A stretch of DNA of 64,000 nucleotides, from positions 88,881-152,880 of the forward strand of contig JANDJZ010000063.1 in NCBI GenBank assembly GCA_027943245.1, read 5' to 3'. The notes beneath the pieces are model-generated. The model was not told where the DNA came from, did no database searches, and was given only the letters and a program-made list of their open reading frames with translations. The stretch comes from Acanthamoeba sp. SK_2022b (lineage: Eukaryota; Discosea; Longamoebia; Acanthamoebidae). Below are positions 34,101-45,056 of the stretch, one piece after another. The translations under genes were made by a program, and so were the position numbers. Position 1 is the stretch's first letter; every line of letters starts with the position of its first letter.

Positions 34101-35054
34101 ATTGTGCCATTGATGGCGACGCACAGGTGAGACGAGTTGTAGACGCAAGCGACGTGGGTCCAGTCGGTCGACGTCCTGGGATACTCGAAGCCTGAGTCAG
34201 TGGTTGTCTCCAATGAAGAGAACACGATCTTGCACGACAGCTTTACCGCCGAAACGGTGACAACCAACGCAATGAGCGCAAGCACGTGAGATGTTTGGTT
34301 AGTCAGGCACCAGCTCGCCAATGAGTGAGTATGGTGGAGGGAGAGGTACCGCGTAGAAGGAAGAAGCAGGAGCCGAAGTGGAGGTGACGAGCTGAAAGCG
34401 AAGGGTGCCGGGCCTCTGGGCGATAACGCGGGGCGCATAGGTGCTGGTGGCGTTCAGCTTAATCCAGGCGGCCACCGAGAACTGAGATGAGTCCGATCGT
34501 GGAAAGAGGTTCAAGGAGCTGATGACTACAACCAGAGCCCGCGCACTGGTATGAGTCAAGGCAATCAAGCACAGTGCTCACAACACGCTCTGTGCTTCGT
34601 CACGTACGGATGTTGCTGGTCGAGCTTGTGAGAGCGACGCAGCTGTTGAATTTGCCATCCGCATAAAAGGTCGCTCCGCCTGCGGCCGTTCCCCCTGTTT
34701 GTATTGCGACACCGGTGTCAGTTGTAGTAACCAACGCCCCAACAGACGACACGTGCCGTTTTTGTTTGCAGGCTTTAAACGTTGGCGAAGGAAGGGGGGG
34801 GGGTACCAGGTACGCTATTGAGACAGTAGCCAGAGAGCCCGCGATAGTTGCCTGCCCATAGTGGTGGTCAAGACAGGACAGGCCAGTGGTACCAACGTGG
34901 CCAAGAAGAAAGGAGAAGCACGCGGTGTACCGTCAAATGAGTAGTAGGCCACCAAGGCGCCCCGCGAAGGAAAAGAGAAGCAGACCAACAACCACAGACT
35001 CAGACAAAGGCTGCGGCGCAGCAGCGTGCACACGCCGCCTGTTGCGGTACGCAT
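31131..35054 (-). CDS. Receptor-like transmembrane RasGAP
   Basis: The start at 35054 (MRTATGGVCTLLRR) is followed by a clear signal peptide (LCLSLWLLVCFSF). The ectodomain contains a LamG/concanavalin-like fold (QFSVAAWIKLNATSTY, DWTHVACVYNSSHLCVAING, GYMDELKFYDHGLAP, about 34550-33880), a PKD/cadherin-like sandwich (FYSWTIFSSACEVAE, LRLCATDGELSTAASVSV, about 33760-33390) and an Ig-like domain (PRPTYQWQYLTL, GGMVIRCLITNSG, about 33390-32960). One transmembrane helix follows (GGVAGFVLLLLLVLLVAGVIL, about 32660-32720) with a basic RRHGMRRRQKK stop-transfer. The cytoplasmic part is a RasGAP domain: TLFRSNSLSVRMFSFYV with the arginine finger in TLFR, GGFLFLRMLCPALMAP (FLR motif) and KVLQNLANDTLPGNKEHYM, ending at 31131. 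It should accelerate Ras GTP hydrolysis at the plasma membrane, perhaps under control of an external glycan or matrix ligand (inference). Confidence 0.82.
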
Positions 35055-35193
35055 AGCTGGTGAATTACAAATGACGTGCTCGTTCGTTGTTTTGCCCTCG
35101 TGTATATTCATTCTCCCAATAGGAATGGGTCGGAGTTTGATCGAAAATTAAAACAGTTCAGATCATCGCCGCGGAGTACATTCTCTGTTCGCC
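35055..35193. promoter_or_regulatory. Short spacer: promoter of the RasGAP gene, 3' end of the RasGEF gene
   Basis: These 139 bases separate the RasGAP start codon from the RasGEF stop codon of the gene upstream on the same strand. No coding sequence is assigned. The promoter of the RasGAP gene must lie here or inside the RasGEF 3' exon. Confidence 0.45.
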
Positions 35194-38100
35194 CTACGCG
35201 GTGTCGTTGGGGGACCTGCGCGGAGGATAGGAAACGAAGGAGGGCGATGTGGTGCGTGACGGCCTAGGCGGCGGGGAAGCAAGCGAGGACGCTGATGCGA
35301 CCCGTGCCGGCGGGCAGCTGCCGAGATTGTCGCTGGTGGTGGGCGTCGCAGAGGCAGCGGACGCCATCGTCGGGGGAGTGGGCGGCGGGCGGCGCTGAGC
35401 GAGCTTGGGACAGGCCGTGGGCGAAGATGGATTGACGGGGGACGAGGGCGCTGACGAGGTCGTCGGGAAGGCATGCCGAGCAGGAACGGTTGACTCTTCT
35501 GGCGGCATCGAGATCGAGCGCGAGGGCAACGTGCCCCGCTGCAACAGCTGCGAGCCCACGTTTGCCCCTGATTTGAAGGAGGGGCCGGAGGCCGCGGTGG
35601 TCGGTGGCAATGAGGAGGCCGACGCCGACGCCGACGCCGAGAGGCCGGAGCGGGTAGGGAAGGCGGTGCGGGCGTCCTTGAGCAGAGCGTCGGATTGGCT
35701 GGTGGCGGTCATGACGCGCTTGAGGTTGGGCACGGAAGCCGATGTGATCGACGGGGAGTTGAGCTGGCTCTGCTTCTGCTCGGTCGTCGTAGCGGAGGAG
35801 CTCGTTATGCGCATCGTCTTGTAGTCTCTGGCCGCCGCGTCCTTAGTGCCAAACTCCGGCATTGAGGCTGACGCTGTCCCGCCTGTGTGGTGGTGGCATT
35901 GGGAGTTTTGCGATGTGCATCGTGAGTGGGTGAGTGGCCAGGGCACAGCTCATGGGGAGGTACGCGTACTGAGGCCGGGAATGCTGACGGTGGTGCCGCG
36001 GATCGTCTTGCTAGAGGCAACCGGTTTCTCACGAGGCTCGCGAGCCAGAGAGAGCGTGAACAGGTCGGCCTCGCTCAAAACCGGCAGCTCGGCGAGGAAC
36101 GTATAGAGCGGCTCCCTCTTCTCGAAGGCGTAGCCCGTCTGGAGGAGGAGGGGAAGAATTAGACAGCATGGCTTTCCGAGTGGGCGAGGATCAGGAGAAC
36201 TTACCAGTTGGTACTGCTGCACGCTCTCGATGATGTTGTAGACCATGCGGCGCTTGTTGATGTTGATCAGCCCTTCGAGCGTGTCCGAGTTGCCGTCTTC
36301 CATAAATGTGAGATCGCTGAGGTACACGCCACTGTGCACACCGCCACCACCAAGAACGGTCAGTCGAGACCACCCGCCCGAATGAGTTATGCCGGCCAAG
36401 AGCGTACACGAAGGGAATGGTGGGCGGGGCAGCCGCCTGGAGGGCGTCGCGGTATTTCTTGAACGAGGCCTCCGGATTCATCAAATCCTCCAGCTGGTTC
36501 AGCACCTGCCGAGGCGGAACACATAAACCGCAGTAGTTGAGTAACCTCGTGTCGACACACGCAAGTGGGGGGGGGGCTTACCTTGTTGGCTTTGTCCTCC
36601 TTCACGGTCTTCAGCCGGCTGACGGCAGAGAGGTTGAGTCCCGAAATGATGGCCATCAGGCTGTGGTAGTTATGGCACTGCCTCAATTGCTGCACGCAGG
36701 CGAGACGGGCGTTTCAGTCCATCGAACATCGACGAACGTGATGGAGTGGGGGGGAGGTACCGCTGCCACGGCGGCGAACTTGGAAAACATCTTGCGTCGC
36801 GTCTTGGAGGTGGGCTGAAGCAGAATCATGCCCGCCACCCAGAGCGATACGGAGTTGGCTCGATCTGCTCACGCGCAACTGGATCAGAAAAGCATGCAAC
36901 AAGCGCACACGAGCATGCATGCATCGCATCCCACGACTCGAAGCTTGAAGCCAGCGAGGGTGTACTGATGAAGTTGATGACGTGATGCGCGCGGTACTTG
37001 AGCGAGTCCTTGTTCCATGCTCCGCTCAGCAATTCTTGTGGCTGTGCATCGCGTGATGACGACACAATTAGTGTTGGGGACAGAGCAGGGCGCATACTTG
37101 AGTGTGTCCAAGCTCAATCATTTGCCATTCGTGAGAGCCGTACCCGGATGCTCTTGAACACTGTAAAGTCGATCAGGGTCAGCTGCTCCGCCACCTCGAC
37201 CGATTTGAGCTCCAGAAACATCTTCGAGAACGATAGCACCGCGGGGGGCTGTGTCGATGTGTGTTGAGAGTTGCAGTTTTACAGAGAGGCGTTAGAGCAC
37301 ACGGCCACGCCTTGTAATGTGCAGACCGCAAATACCTTGAGTTCGCGCAGAATGTCTATCTTCCTACTTTGCCGACTCTGGGAACGAGGCATCACACGAT
37401 GAGCCTCAGACAAGAGCCAACAACAACAACAAAACAACATCCTATGCTTTGAAGGTAGCGAGGGGGCCACACAGCACCTTGATTTCACATGACCGCCGCA
37501 GAGTATCGGCAGTGAAGCGAATCGTCTGTTGACAGCAAAAGTTGGGTTACATAAACAAATAAAAAAAAGATCCAAGAGGTGTCAGGTGTCCGATTTCTAC
37601 CTTGTTGGAATGCCGAGAGAGCTGGTCGATGAACTCCGATAGCTCGGCGATGAGGTCCTTGTCGAAGTCGAACAGCTGCCGCTCGAGCCAGTGCTTCAGC
37701 ACGACGCAGACCCGGAATTGGATTCTCTCGACACGCTCCCTGCATGATTGATCGACACCGCCAGGGACGAGATGGTCAGTAACGCCAGTAAAATGCAAGC
37801 CGCGTGCGCCGATGTGCGCGTACAGAGGGAGTCCGGCCGAAGGCGGCACATTGTAGCGCTCGCGCAACTTTTTGAGCAACCGCTGAGGCGTTGTGAATGA
37901 CCGATAGGTTGTGAGCAACATCGGAATGAACCGCGGATCTGAAAGAACATGAAGCATAGCGCGTCAGAGTTTTGGCCAATGTGCGCAGGGAAGTGTGGGA
38001 GGTTTGAGGGGAATGCACCGTGCTCCTCATCTGAGGTGAGCAATTCGACGAGCTTGTTGAGCGAGGCGGCGCGGACAACGCGCGATAGAGAGCCCGCTCC

Positions 38101-38460
38101 TGTCTTTTTGTCAGGGTCCTCGCTCTGTCTCGACTCGGCCGCAGCCTTCTCGAAGATGAGGCCGCCCTCCGCCGAGTCCCATATGCCCACGTCCTCCTCC
38201 TGCGCCTGGGCATTCAGGTTGTTGGCACTGTTTGGGCTCGCTGACGAATCTCCCTTGGTCGACTTGTCCTTGCCATCCAGAACGCTGCGTCTCACGCGTC
38301 CAAAGTGGCCGCCCTCCTGTAACACGCGAATGATGTTGAACACCGTGTGCATAGGCACTCGGTACCGAGCGAAGCCAGGTGTACCTGAGCGTCGGCCCAC
38401 TTGGAGCGAAGCGAAAGGAGCGCGGCAGTTTCAACAAGGTCCTGCAGACGCTGTATGATG
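35194..38460 (-). other. REM plus CDC25 (RasGEF) catalytic block
   Basis: This sub-region of the fused gene is given separately so that the RasGEF call stands even if the fusion is wrong. The REM domain runs from about 38090 to 37480, the CDC25 domain from about 37260 to 36100, and the low-complexity Ser/Pro/Ala tail from about 36000 to 35194. All the main conserved CDC25 blocks are present, so guanine-nucleotide exchange activity on a Ras-family GTPase is expected. Confidence 0.85.
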
Positions 38461-41400
38461 TTGCACAGAGTGATCACCGTCGCTGGCAAGTAGAGCACGG
38501 TGGCTGATCAGGAGACAAGCGGTGAAGGAGTGAGTCTTGCAATTTGGGGACAAATGGGTAGAATGTTAAGGAGGGAGGGAGCGTATACCTTGCTCGGGCG
38601 TCGAGGCTACCTTGATGACCTTGAGCGCCGAGAGCATTTGCAGGATGATGGTGGAGGTTTTGTTCGATTCATCAGCGATCTGCTCCCACAGCAGCTCTTC
38701 GACCTGAAGGGCTTGCGTGCCGCCCGCCTCGCGAGCCGCCGAGATGGCGCTTTCGTTCACCTGGCCCTTCGTGCTGCGCAGTGACGTATATTTTTTTCGA
38801 AAAAAAACGTAAGCAAATGTGGGCGTGCATTGCGTTAGGATGTATACTTGGAGTGTTTGTCGAGGGCAGCGATGGCAGTGCCCAGAATCTTGCCCATGGC
38901 GTCGGGTGTGAGTGTGGTCCCCGGGAAGTCGAGGTCCTCCGCACGAATGAGCGTCTGAGAATATAGGGACCACGTGAGCCAAAGCGGGAGACAATGTTTA
39001 GGTGGGACGTACGCCGATGGTCATAACGGTGGCCGACTTGACCCACGCAAACAGGTCGGTCTTGGATTGCGCAAATAATGCTGCCTTGTCCGCTGATGCG
39101 CTGAGCGCGTAGTTCTGCGCTGCCGGTATGAATGCAATGACCGCGCGCTAGCAAATGAAGAAGTAGAAGGAAAAAACAGTCAGCGGAAGGCAACAGGGAA
39201 AGGCAAGCACCGACTGAGAATCGGTTTCTTTTTACCTGGAGCTCGGTAATGACGTGTTCCATTCTATCACTGAATCGAGCAACCGGCTGACTCCGAGCAC
39301 GAGGCACCGCATCTTATTATTGTCGGATGACACGACGACCAGACAGAATAAGTCGAAGCGAATTCAGGATGATCAAATCGCGGTTCAACAGCAGGAGGGG
39401 GAAGGCACATGTACCCTCCTCGACATCATCTCGAGGCACGTTCGAGTCAGCCGTGCCTCCCTCAACCGAGTAGTCCAGGACCTGTGCGAACACCATAGTC
39501 AGGCTACGCCTATCTGTGCAAAGCGCTCGTGCACGGCATGCCGCACCTCTTCACTCTTAAGCTTTTGGTAGATGGCATCGACCGAGTGCTTGGCGGCTTC
39601 GTTCAGCTTCTTACGGGCCGTCTTCCAGCGCGACACCTTGGCCTGTCGCCCCGACGACGCGTCCGTGCTCACATTGTCCTTGCTCCCACGAAGCGTGAAG
39701 AAAGACTTGGTTTTGTGCTTATCCTGCGAATCCTGCAGCACGCCATTATGATCCCCATCGACCATAAGCATATGTGTGTTACGTAGCGATATGTGTTTGT
39801 AAGACGCTACGTGCCTTGAGCTCTTCGTCGCTTTGCTTGCTTGCATCCAGGTTGAGATCGGCGTAAAAATCTTGGCCGGGCGGTGGCGGCGGTGTGGGCG
39901 GGCTGAAGTCGAGCTCCTTGCCCTTTTGCACAAAGTCCAGCAGCAGCTCCTGCAGCGACAACTGATGCTCCAACAGCTGCAGCCTGCACAATACGGTTCC
40001 GACTATATTTTTAGAATTATAAACTAAAGTGAGAAAGCGTCAGCCATAACGTACTTGCCAGCCTCAACTGAGAGATGCGTCGCCGATGCAACGCACTCCT
40101 TGGTGGCTTCATCAAAGACAAACTTATCACCCGTGTCGACAGCCACCTCAACGGTATCCAACGACGACGCCAAGTTGCTCACACTCATCGTGATTTTGGC
40201 CTTGTCGCATAAAAGGCCCACCAAATACAAAATGCGCCTATCAGCGAACAGTTTGGACACAAGAGAAAGAGAGAGAGAGAGAGAGACGAGCATCAGACGT
40301 ACCTCGGTTTCTTTGCGCTTCTCTTCGGCATTACGAATGGCCTTATAGAGCTGGACGGCCAGCGACACGAGCCCGGTCATGCTCTTCTGCATCATCTCCG
40401 CCACTTCCTTGGCGGTCTCCCGGTACTCGCTTTCGGTGATCTCGTGGGCAAGAAGGGCCTTGGTGTTGCGCACCACTACCAAGATGGCCTTTTGCGTCTG
40501 TCGTGGCACCACACAACGCACACCACACCACACCACACCACACCACACCACACCACACCACACCACACCACACCACACCACACCACACCACACCACACCA
40601 CACCCTAGCGTATCAGCGATTTGGACTTCTGGCGCACAGGGCGGAGATGGTAGTCAACGGGTTTATGTACCTCCTGAGTTCTCTCCTCGAGATTGCTGAG
40701 ACGCTGGGCAAGACCCTTACGCCACATATTGGCATCGACGAATGGTTTGACGACGACCACGACCAGCTTGTAGGTCTCCATGGCTCCTCCTCGCATCTCC
40801 TGACGTATTTGCTCTTCTGCACAGGGGAGGAGCCAGAAGTGTTACTGCAACGAGCCGAATCCAACAGTGTCATCATGCCGTACCCGCTTGAGGTGTTCCG
40901 ATGGCGGCGAGCGCTCGCAGCGCCAAGCCAGAAAGCATGTTCTTGAGATTGGTCAATGTCTGCAATCATGCGTGTGAGTCAATGACCTCGGTAAAGACCT
41001 GACGAGAAATAAGGCATGTCTGATGTTGCGGTACCTCGTTCAATGATTTTACGAATACGTCCAGGGAGTTGAGCTCCTTCATGTGCAGCGGTTTACGAGG
41101 GCGCACGGGCGGCCACGAGTCGAACTCGTCGACATAACCCGCAGGGAAGTCCATGCGGAGTGCGGCTGCACGCAACACACTCGCACTTGAGCAGAAAGGC
41201 GTCGCTTGCATATTTCTAAAGAATTCGTACCTTGATCATCGTTCCTTAAGGCCGAGGTGACCTCCATACGAATGCCGTCGGTGGGCTTGATCAGGCAGGC
41301 CTCAAGCAGCCGCTTGAGCATGACATCGTTGATGGGTTTGTTGCTGATGAAGGCAACCAGCTGTCGGCGATCTCCGACGTCGCTCTTCCACGACACTGAG

Positions 41401-43379
41401 GAGAAACGTGTCAACGTTGCTTGCGCGTGACCTAAAACAATGACTGCAGAATGAGAGACGATGAGCAAAGCCGTACTGACAGCCTCCTTTTCCTGGTCCG
41501 TCCATTGGCTGGGTGTGACATCGGCAATCCAGTTCGTGCCGGCTGTCGTAGTGAGGTCAGTAAGTGGGCGTTACAATCCCCAATGAAAATACGAGGACAT
41601 AGAATAGTACCAGAGACGGGGGTGCCAATGTCCACGGGCGTGTGAGACCACAGACCGTAACGGTTGTATCTCGTTGGCGCCGCAATCCAAAGCAGCCCCT
41701 GCAGCGATATCGGCACCCGTAAGTGCACCAGGCCCGCATCTTGCACCGCCTCCAGTGACTAACGTGCCTTAATACGCGTATTGGATATCAACTCTCCGGC
41801 TCTGCTGTACAAGATCTTCCGCAGTCGCGCGGCATGAAATGGCGTTTGGCTGAAGAAACTCCATGTATGTGTACACACTATTGCAAGCCGCCGCCGCCGC
41901 CGCCGCCGCCACACCGGATTAGTCACCGACATAAGCGTACTTGATGTGTGGCCAGGTGTACATGGCTGGAGCGGGCTGCGTTGTGCATCCCAGGCCTGGT
42001 GCTTGGCGGCCTTCTTCACTGAATAGAGTCCTGTAAAGAGTATGTTGTGTTCGTCGCCGAGGTTGCCATGCCTCGCTTGTATAACTCGTGCACTCTTATT
42101 GGTCTCCTCCTTGATCACTTTCTCGATGTCTTTGTTGCACAAACAGATCGAGATATCATGTGTAAACACACAAAGCACATTCGCAACCAAGAAAAGCCAA
42201 GAGAGGAAAAACTTAGGGTTAAAAGGTGGTGGGAGGCAGACCAGTGACGGTGTGCTGATTCGAGCCGAGACCGTCAGCTTTGGTGAGGATGATCAGGTCT
42301 GCGAAGGAGAGTTGTCGCCGATAGAGATCCCTGAACAGCACAACGAACTTGCGTGTTGAGCGTAGATACGAGTACAAGGGGCCAATGAAAACGACGTTAC
42401 CTCTCGGTGGCGTCATCTGATTTATAGGCATCAAAGAAGCCCGCGCAGGGCGTTACCGTGATCAACGCATCCAACTGTGTGGAGTGAGCCGTTAGTAATC
42501 GTGATTGCCACGGTGTGAGCCAACGAGCGCAAGCAAACTCAAAGAACGCACTCGCGCAAGGTCCGACAGCTTTTGGCCGTCGGCAGCAGCCTGAGGAGCC
42601 TCAAACTGCTGCGCCAAGGCAATAGGATCCGTTTCCCCACCAGTCTCGACAATCACGTAATCGTAGAGCGCTCGGGCGGCAATGTCGCTGACCTCCTGTG
42701 TGGGACACACACATGTCCGGCAACACCATTTACACGAAAGGGTCAGAGAACGGCCGAAGTGGTTGAGGTGGAGAGCAGTGGTGAAGTGCTGGAGGTAGCT
42801 ACCTTTGCGAGCATAGCAAATCCGTGAGCGTCCGACAGGGGCACAGGTGTGACGAACGGTCTCACCTGGTAAAGAACCATTCCATCACAGACGCATCGCA
42901 ACGCAATGAGAACCAACCATTGGTTCAACGACAAACGCTGATGATGCACGTACCGTAGCGTGGGCCTGTCCCCTCGTTGCACACTCGCTTTGTAGCACGT
43001 AAACATCCACGTCTGCGCTTTCTATGTGTGCAAGTTAAGGAATACCGGGCGTGAGCAATCGGCCCCAACGTTGTTTAACGCTTTTATTTAGGTTAACTAA
43101 ACAATTAAAAGCGAAAACGAGAAAAAAACGAGGGGAGGACAGCTAACTCGGGGGGGGGGGTGTACCCTGGTGCGCAGAGTTGACGAGGACCAGGGAGCGC
43201 ACGCTTTGGTTACGCGCATCGCCGAGGGCGTGTTTGATTACGGCGGTTTTACCCGCCCCGTAGAAGCCACTGACAAAGACCACCGAGAGACTCTTGCCCT
43301 CCAGCATCTTCCTTCGGTGGACCTCCGACTTCATTTCCGTTTTCAACTCCCGTGCCAGCACGGGCCTCATCCTTTCCAT
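35194..43379 (-). CDS. CobW-like GTPase-helical region-RasGEF, apparently one fused gene
   Basis: The start ATG at 43379 gives MERMRPVLARELK. The CobW-type P-loop is VVFVSGFYGAGKTAVIKHAL, then YDYVIVETGGETDPIALAQ, LDALITVTPCAGFF and LSFADLIILTKADGL; the C-terminal CobW domain has GLLWIAAPTRYNRYGLWS and GDRRQLVAFISNKP. The usual CxCC metal motif is not seen. Exons from 41.2 to 38.4 kb encode long amphipathic helices (VVRNTKALLAHEI, LVSLAVQLYKAIRNAEEK). A RasGEF-N/REM domain follows (RAASLNKLVELLTSDEEHG, MLLTTYRSFTTPQRLLKKL), then CDC25 (LLSGAWNKDSLKYRAHHV, YHSLMAIISGLNLSAVSRLK, GVYLSDLTFMEDGN) and a Ser-rich tail to 35194. Splice phases agree from CobW to CDC25, but two joins are unusual: a GC-AG intron at about 39734-39814 and a TAAG acceptor at 39313. 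If the latter is wrong, there are two genes: CobW ending at about 39314 and RasGEF starting at 39261. Confidence 0.55.
40519..40604. repeat. (ACACC)n pentanucleotide repeat in an intron
   Basis: About 17 perfect pentamers lie in the intron between the exon ending LEERTQE (about 40671) and the exon starting TQKAILVVVRNTK (about 40500) of the CobW-RasGEF gene. The repeat makes up about half of this intron. Transcript strand: (GGUGU)n. Confidence 0.95.
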
Positions 43380-43581
43380 CTCTTTTTATGCGGCCGACCT
43401 AACTGCGCCGCAGGCTTGCTGGTGGGCCGGATAGCGTAACGCCTTCTGTTTTAAACAACGGCAGCTCAGCGCACCACCTAAACCAAACTAATTGGGGGCG
43501 CGGAGGTGCGCTTGGTGCGCAATAACGGCCGCAACCCGTTTTGGAGTTTTTATTAACTGGTTCTGCTGTCGACGGACCAGC
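43380..43581. promoter_or_regulatory. Upstream region of the CobW-RasGEF gene
   Basis: These 202 bases separate the start codon of the CobW-type gene from the stop of the EF-hand gene on the same strand. No coding signal is seen; by position this is the promoter of the downstream gene. Confidence 0.4.
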
Positions 43582-44921
43582 TCAGGGCGCCACGTTGTAC
43601 ATGAGGCAGAACAACAAGTTCACAAACTCTTCGAAAGAGAGCTTGCCCGAGCCATCCTTGTCCAAAGCCTTCATCATTCGCGCAACCTGCGCTCGCGTCG
43701 CCGATGCACGCGCGTGAGGTCCACACACGTGTGACACGTCGAAAATTTACATCCCTTAGGAAATAGAGAGGCGAATTCGGTCTTGCACTGTGTGAGGGAG
43801 ACACACCTCTGCGTCGTTCTCCGCCTCGACATCGACAACCGGCAGAAGTTCCTTGAGCTCGGCAAACGAGAGCTCGCCAGAAGCATCTGAACAGAAAGTG
43901 GTGCGTGAGCGTTCAAGATTGTCCCTATGCAGTGGTCTAAGACGAAGAGAGAGAGAGAACCATCATCCGCGGCTTCGAAGATGGTCTCGGCTCGCTTGAG
44001 GAAGAACTCGAGCTGGAAGAACTCCTCATACCTGCATGCCCACGTGGCACACATTAGGCCTACGATGACAGCAAGAATGAAGGATGAAGGAACCCTATGG
44101 AGCCCGAATCGTCCTCATCAACCTGTCGGGATCACGACGCGTCAGCATCCACAGCTCAAAGCAGTGACCATTAGGAAAGAAGGCCCATCAAAGGCAGAAG
44201 AACCGACCATGTGACAGAACAGCTTGACTTGGTCGTGGCTGAACTTGTACCCCACCGCCTTGAGGGCCTCTTCCAACTCCTGTGACACGTGTGCCGTGGT
44301 AAGCGCGGCACCGTGGATGAGGATACATCAAGCATGCTTGAGCGAGGGGGTTGTTCAACCGTAAGGTCGATCTGGCCGCTGCCGTCTGTGTCAAACTTGT
44401 TGAAGATGTGTTTGACCTGCTCGGGACGATCACCAACCGGGAAATGATGAATAACACGCCACGCCATCGATCGTTCACAAGCCCAAGACCCAGGTGCTCA
44501 CCTTGTGAGTGTGGGCGATGAGTTCCAGGAACTCATCGAAGTCGAGCTCTTTGTGCTTTCCCGTACTACTGACTGATTGGATCAACACTGGGAGTGTGTA
44601 AAGAAGGACCGCCGATTCGATTGTGAGAGAACAGAAAGGAACCGGGGGGCAATGGCAAAGCGAGTAAGACGAACTGCTCATTTGGTTGTCCGAGAAGTTG
44701 TAGCCACTCTGCTCGTTCAGTATCACCTTCAGCTCTTCAGCCTGCCCCCCCCCCCAAAGCAACACACAGGGCGTTGTTGAGGGGGCGCTGCGGGCGGTGG
44801 GCCAACCCCCTGAGGGTTAACGTACGTCAAGTTTGCCATTTTCGTCGTCGTCCAGCAGGGCGAAGAGCTTGCGCAGTCGCCGAATAGTGGCCTCGTCAAA
44901 CTCGCTTCCTTCTGCTGCCAT
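43582..44921 (-). CDS. EF-hand calcium-binding protein
   Basis: The start is at 44921 (MAAEGSEFDEATIRRLRKLF) and the stop TGA at 43582-43584. Seven or so short exons encode a small, almost wholly EF-hand protein. Loops are recognisable at LDDDENGKLD (44840s), a diverged second hand (KHKELDFDEFLELIAHTHK, about 44500-44560), FDTDGSGQIDL (about 44370-44400), ASGELSFAELKELL (about 43850-43890) and LDKDGSGKLSFEEFVNLLF (about 43610-43670). The DxDGSGxI/L loops are canonical Ca2+ ligands; the second lacks the regular pattern and may not bind. Similar in size to calmodulin-like or sarcoplasmic-type sensors. A partner or target cannot be deduced. Confidence 0.85.
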
Positions 44922-45056
44922 CTCTTCTTCTTTTTTTATTATTGGAAATGTTGTTCTTGTGCTTCCTCCTCCTTAAACAGTCGGACCAAAAGTACGACAA
45001 AACGTGCCTGGTTCGAGGCAACAACAGGCGCGTGGAGTTGTAGAGACAAGCGGCGC

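Noticed and set aside
40343..40603. Frames giving Val-Trp-Cys and His-Thr-Thr-Pro repeats
   Set aside because: Produced by the intronic ACACC pentamer repeat.
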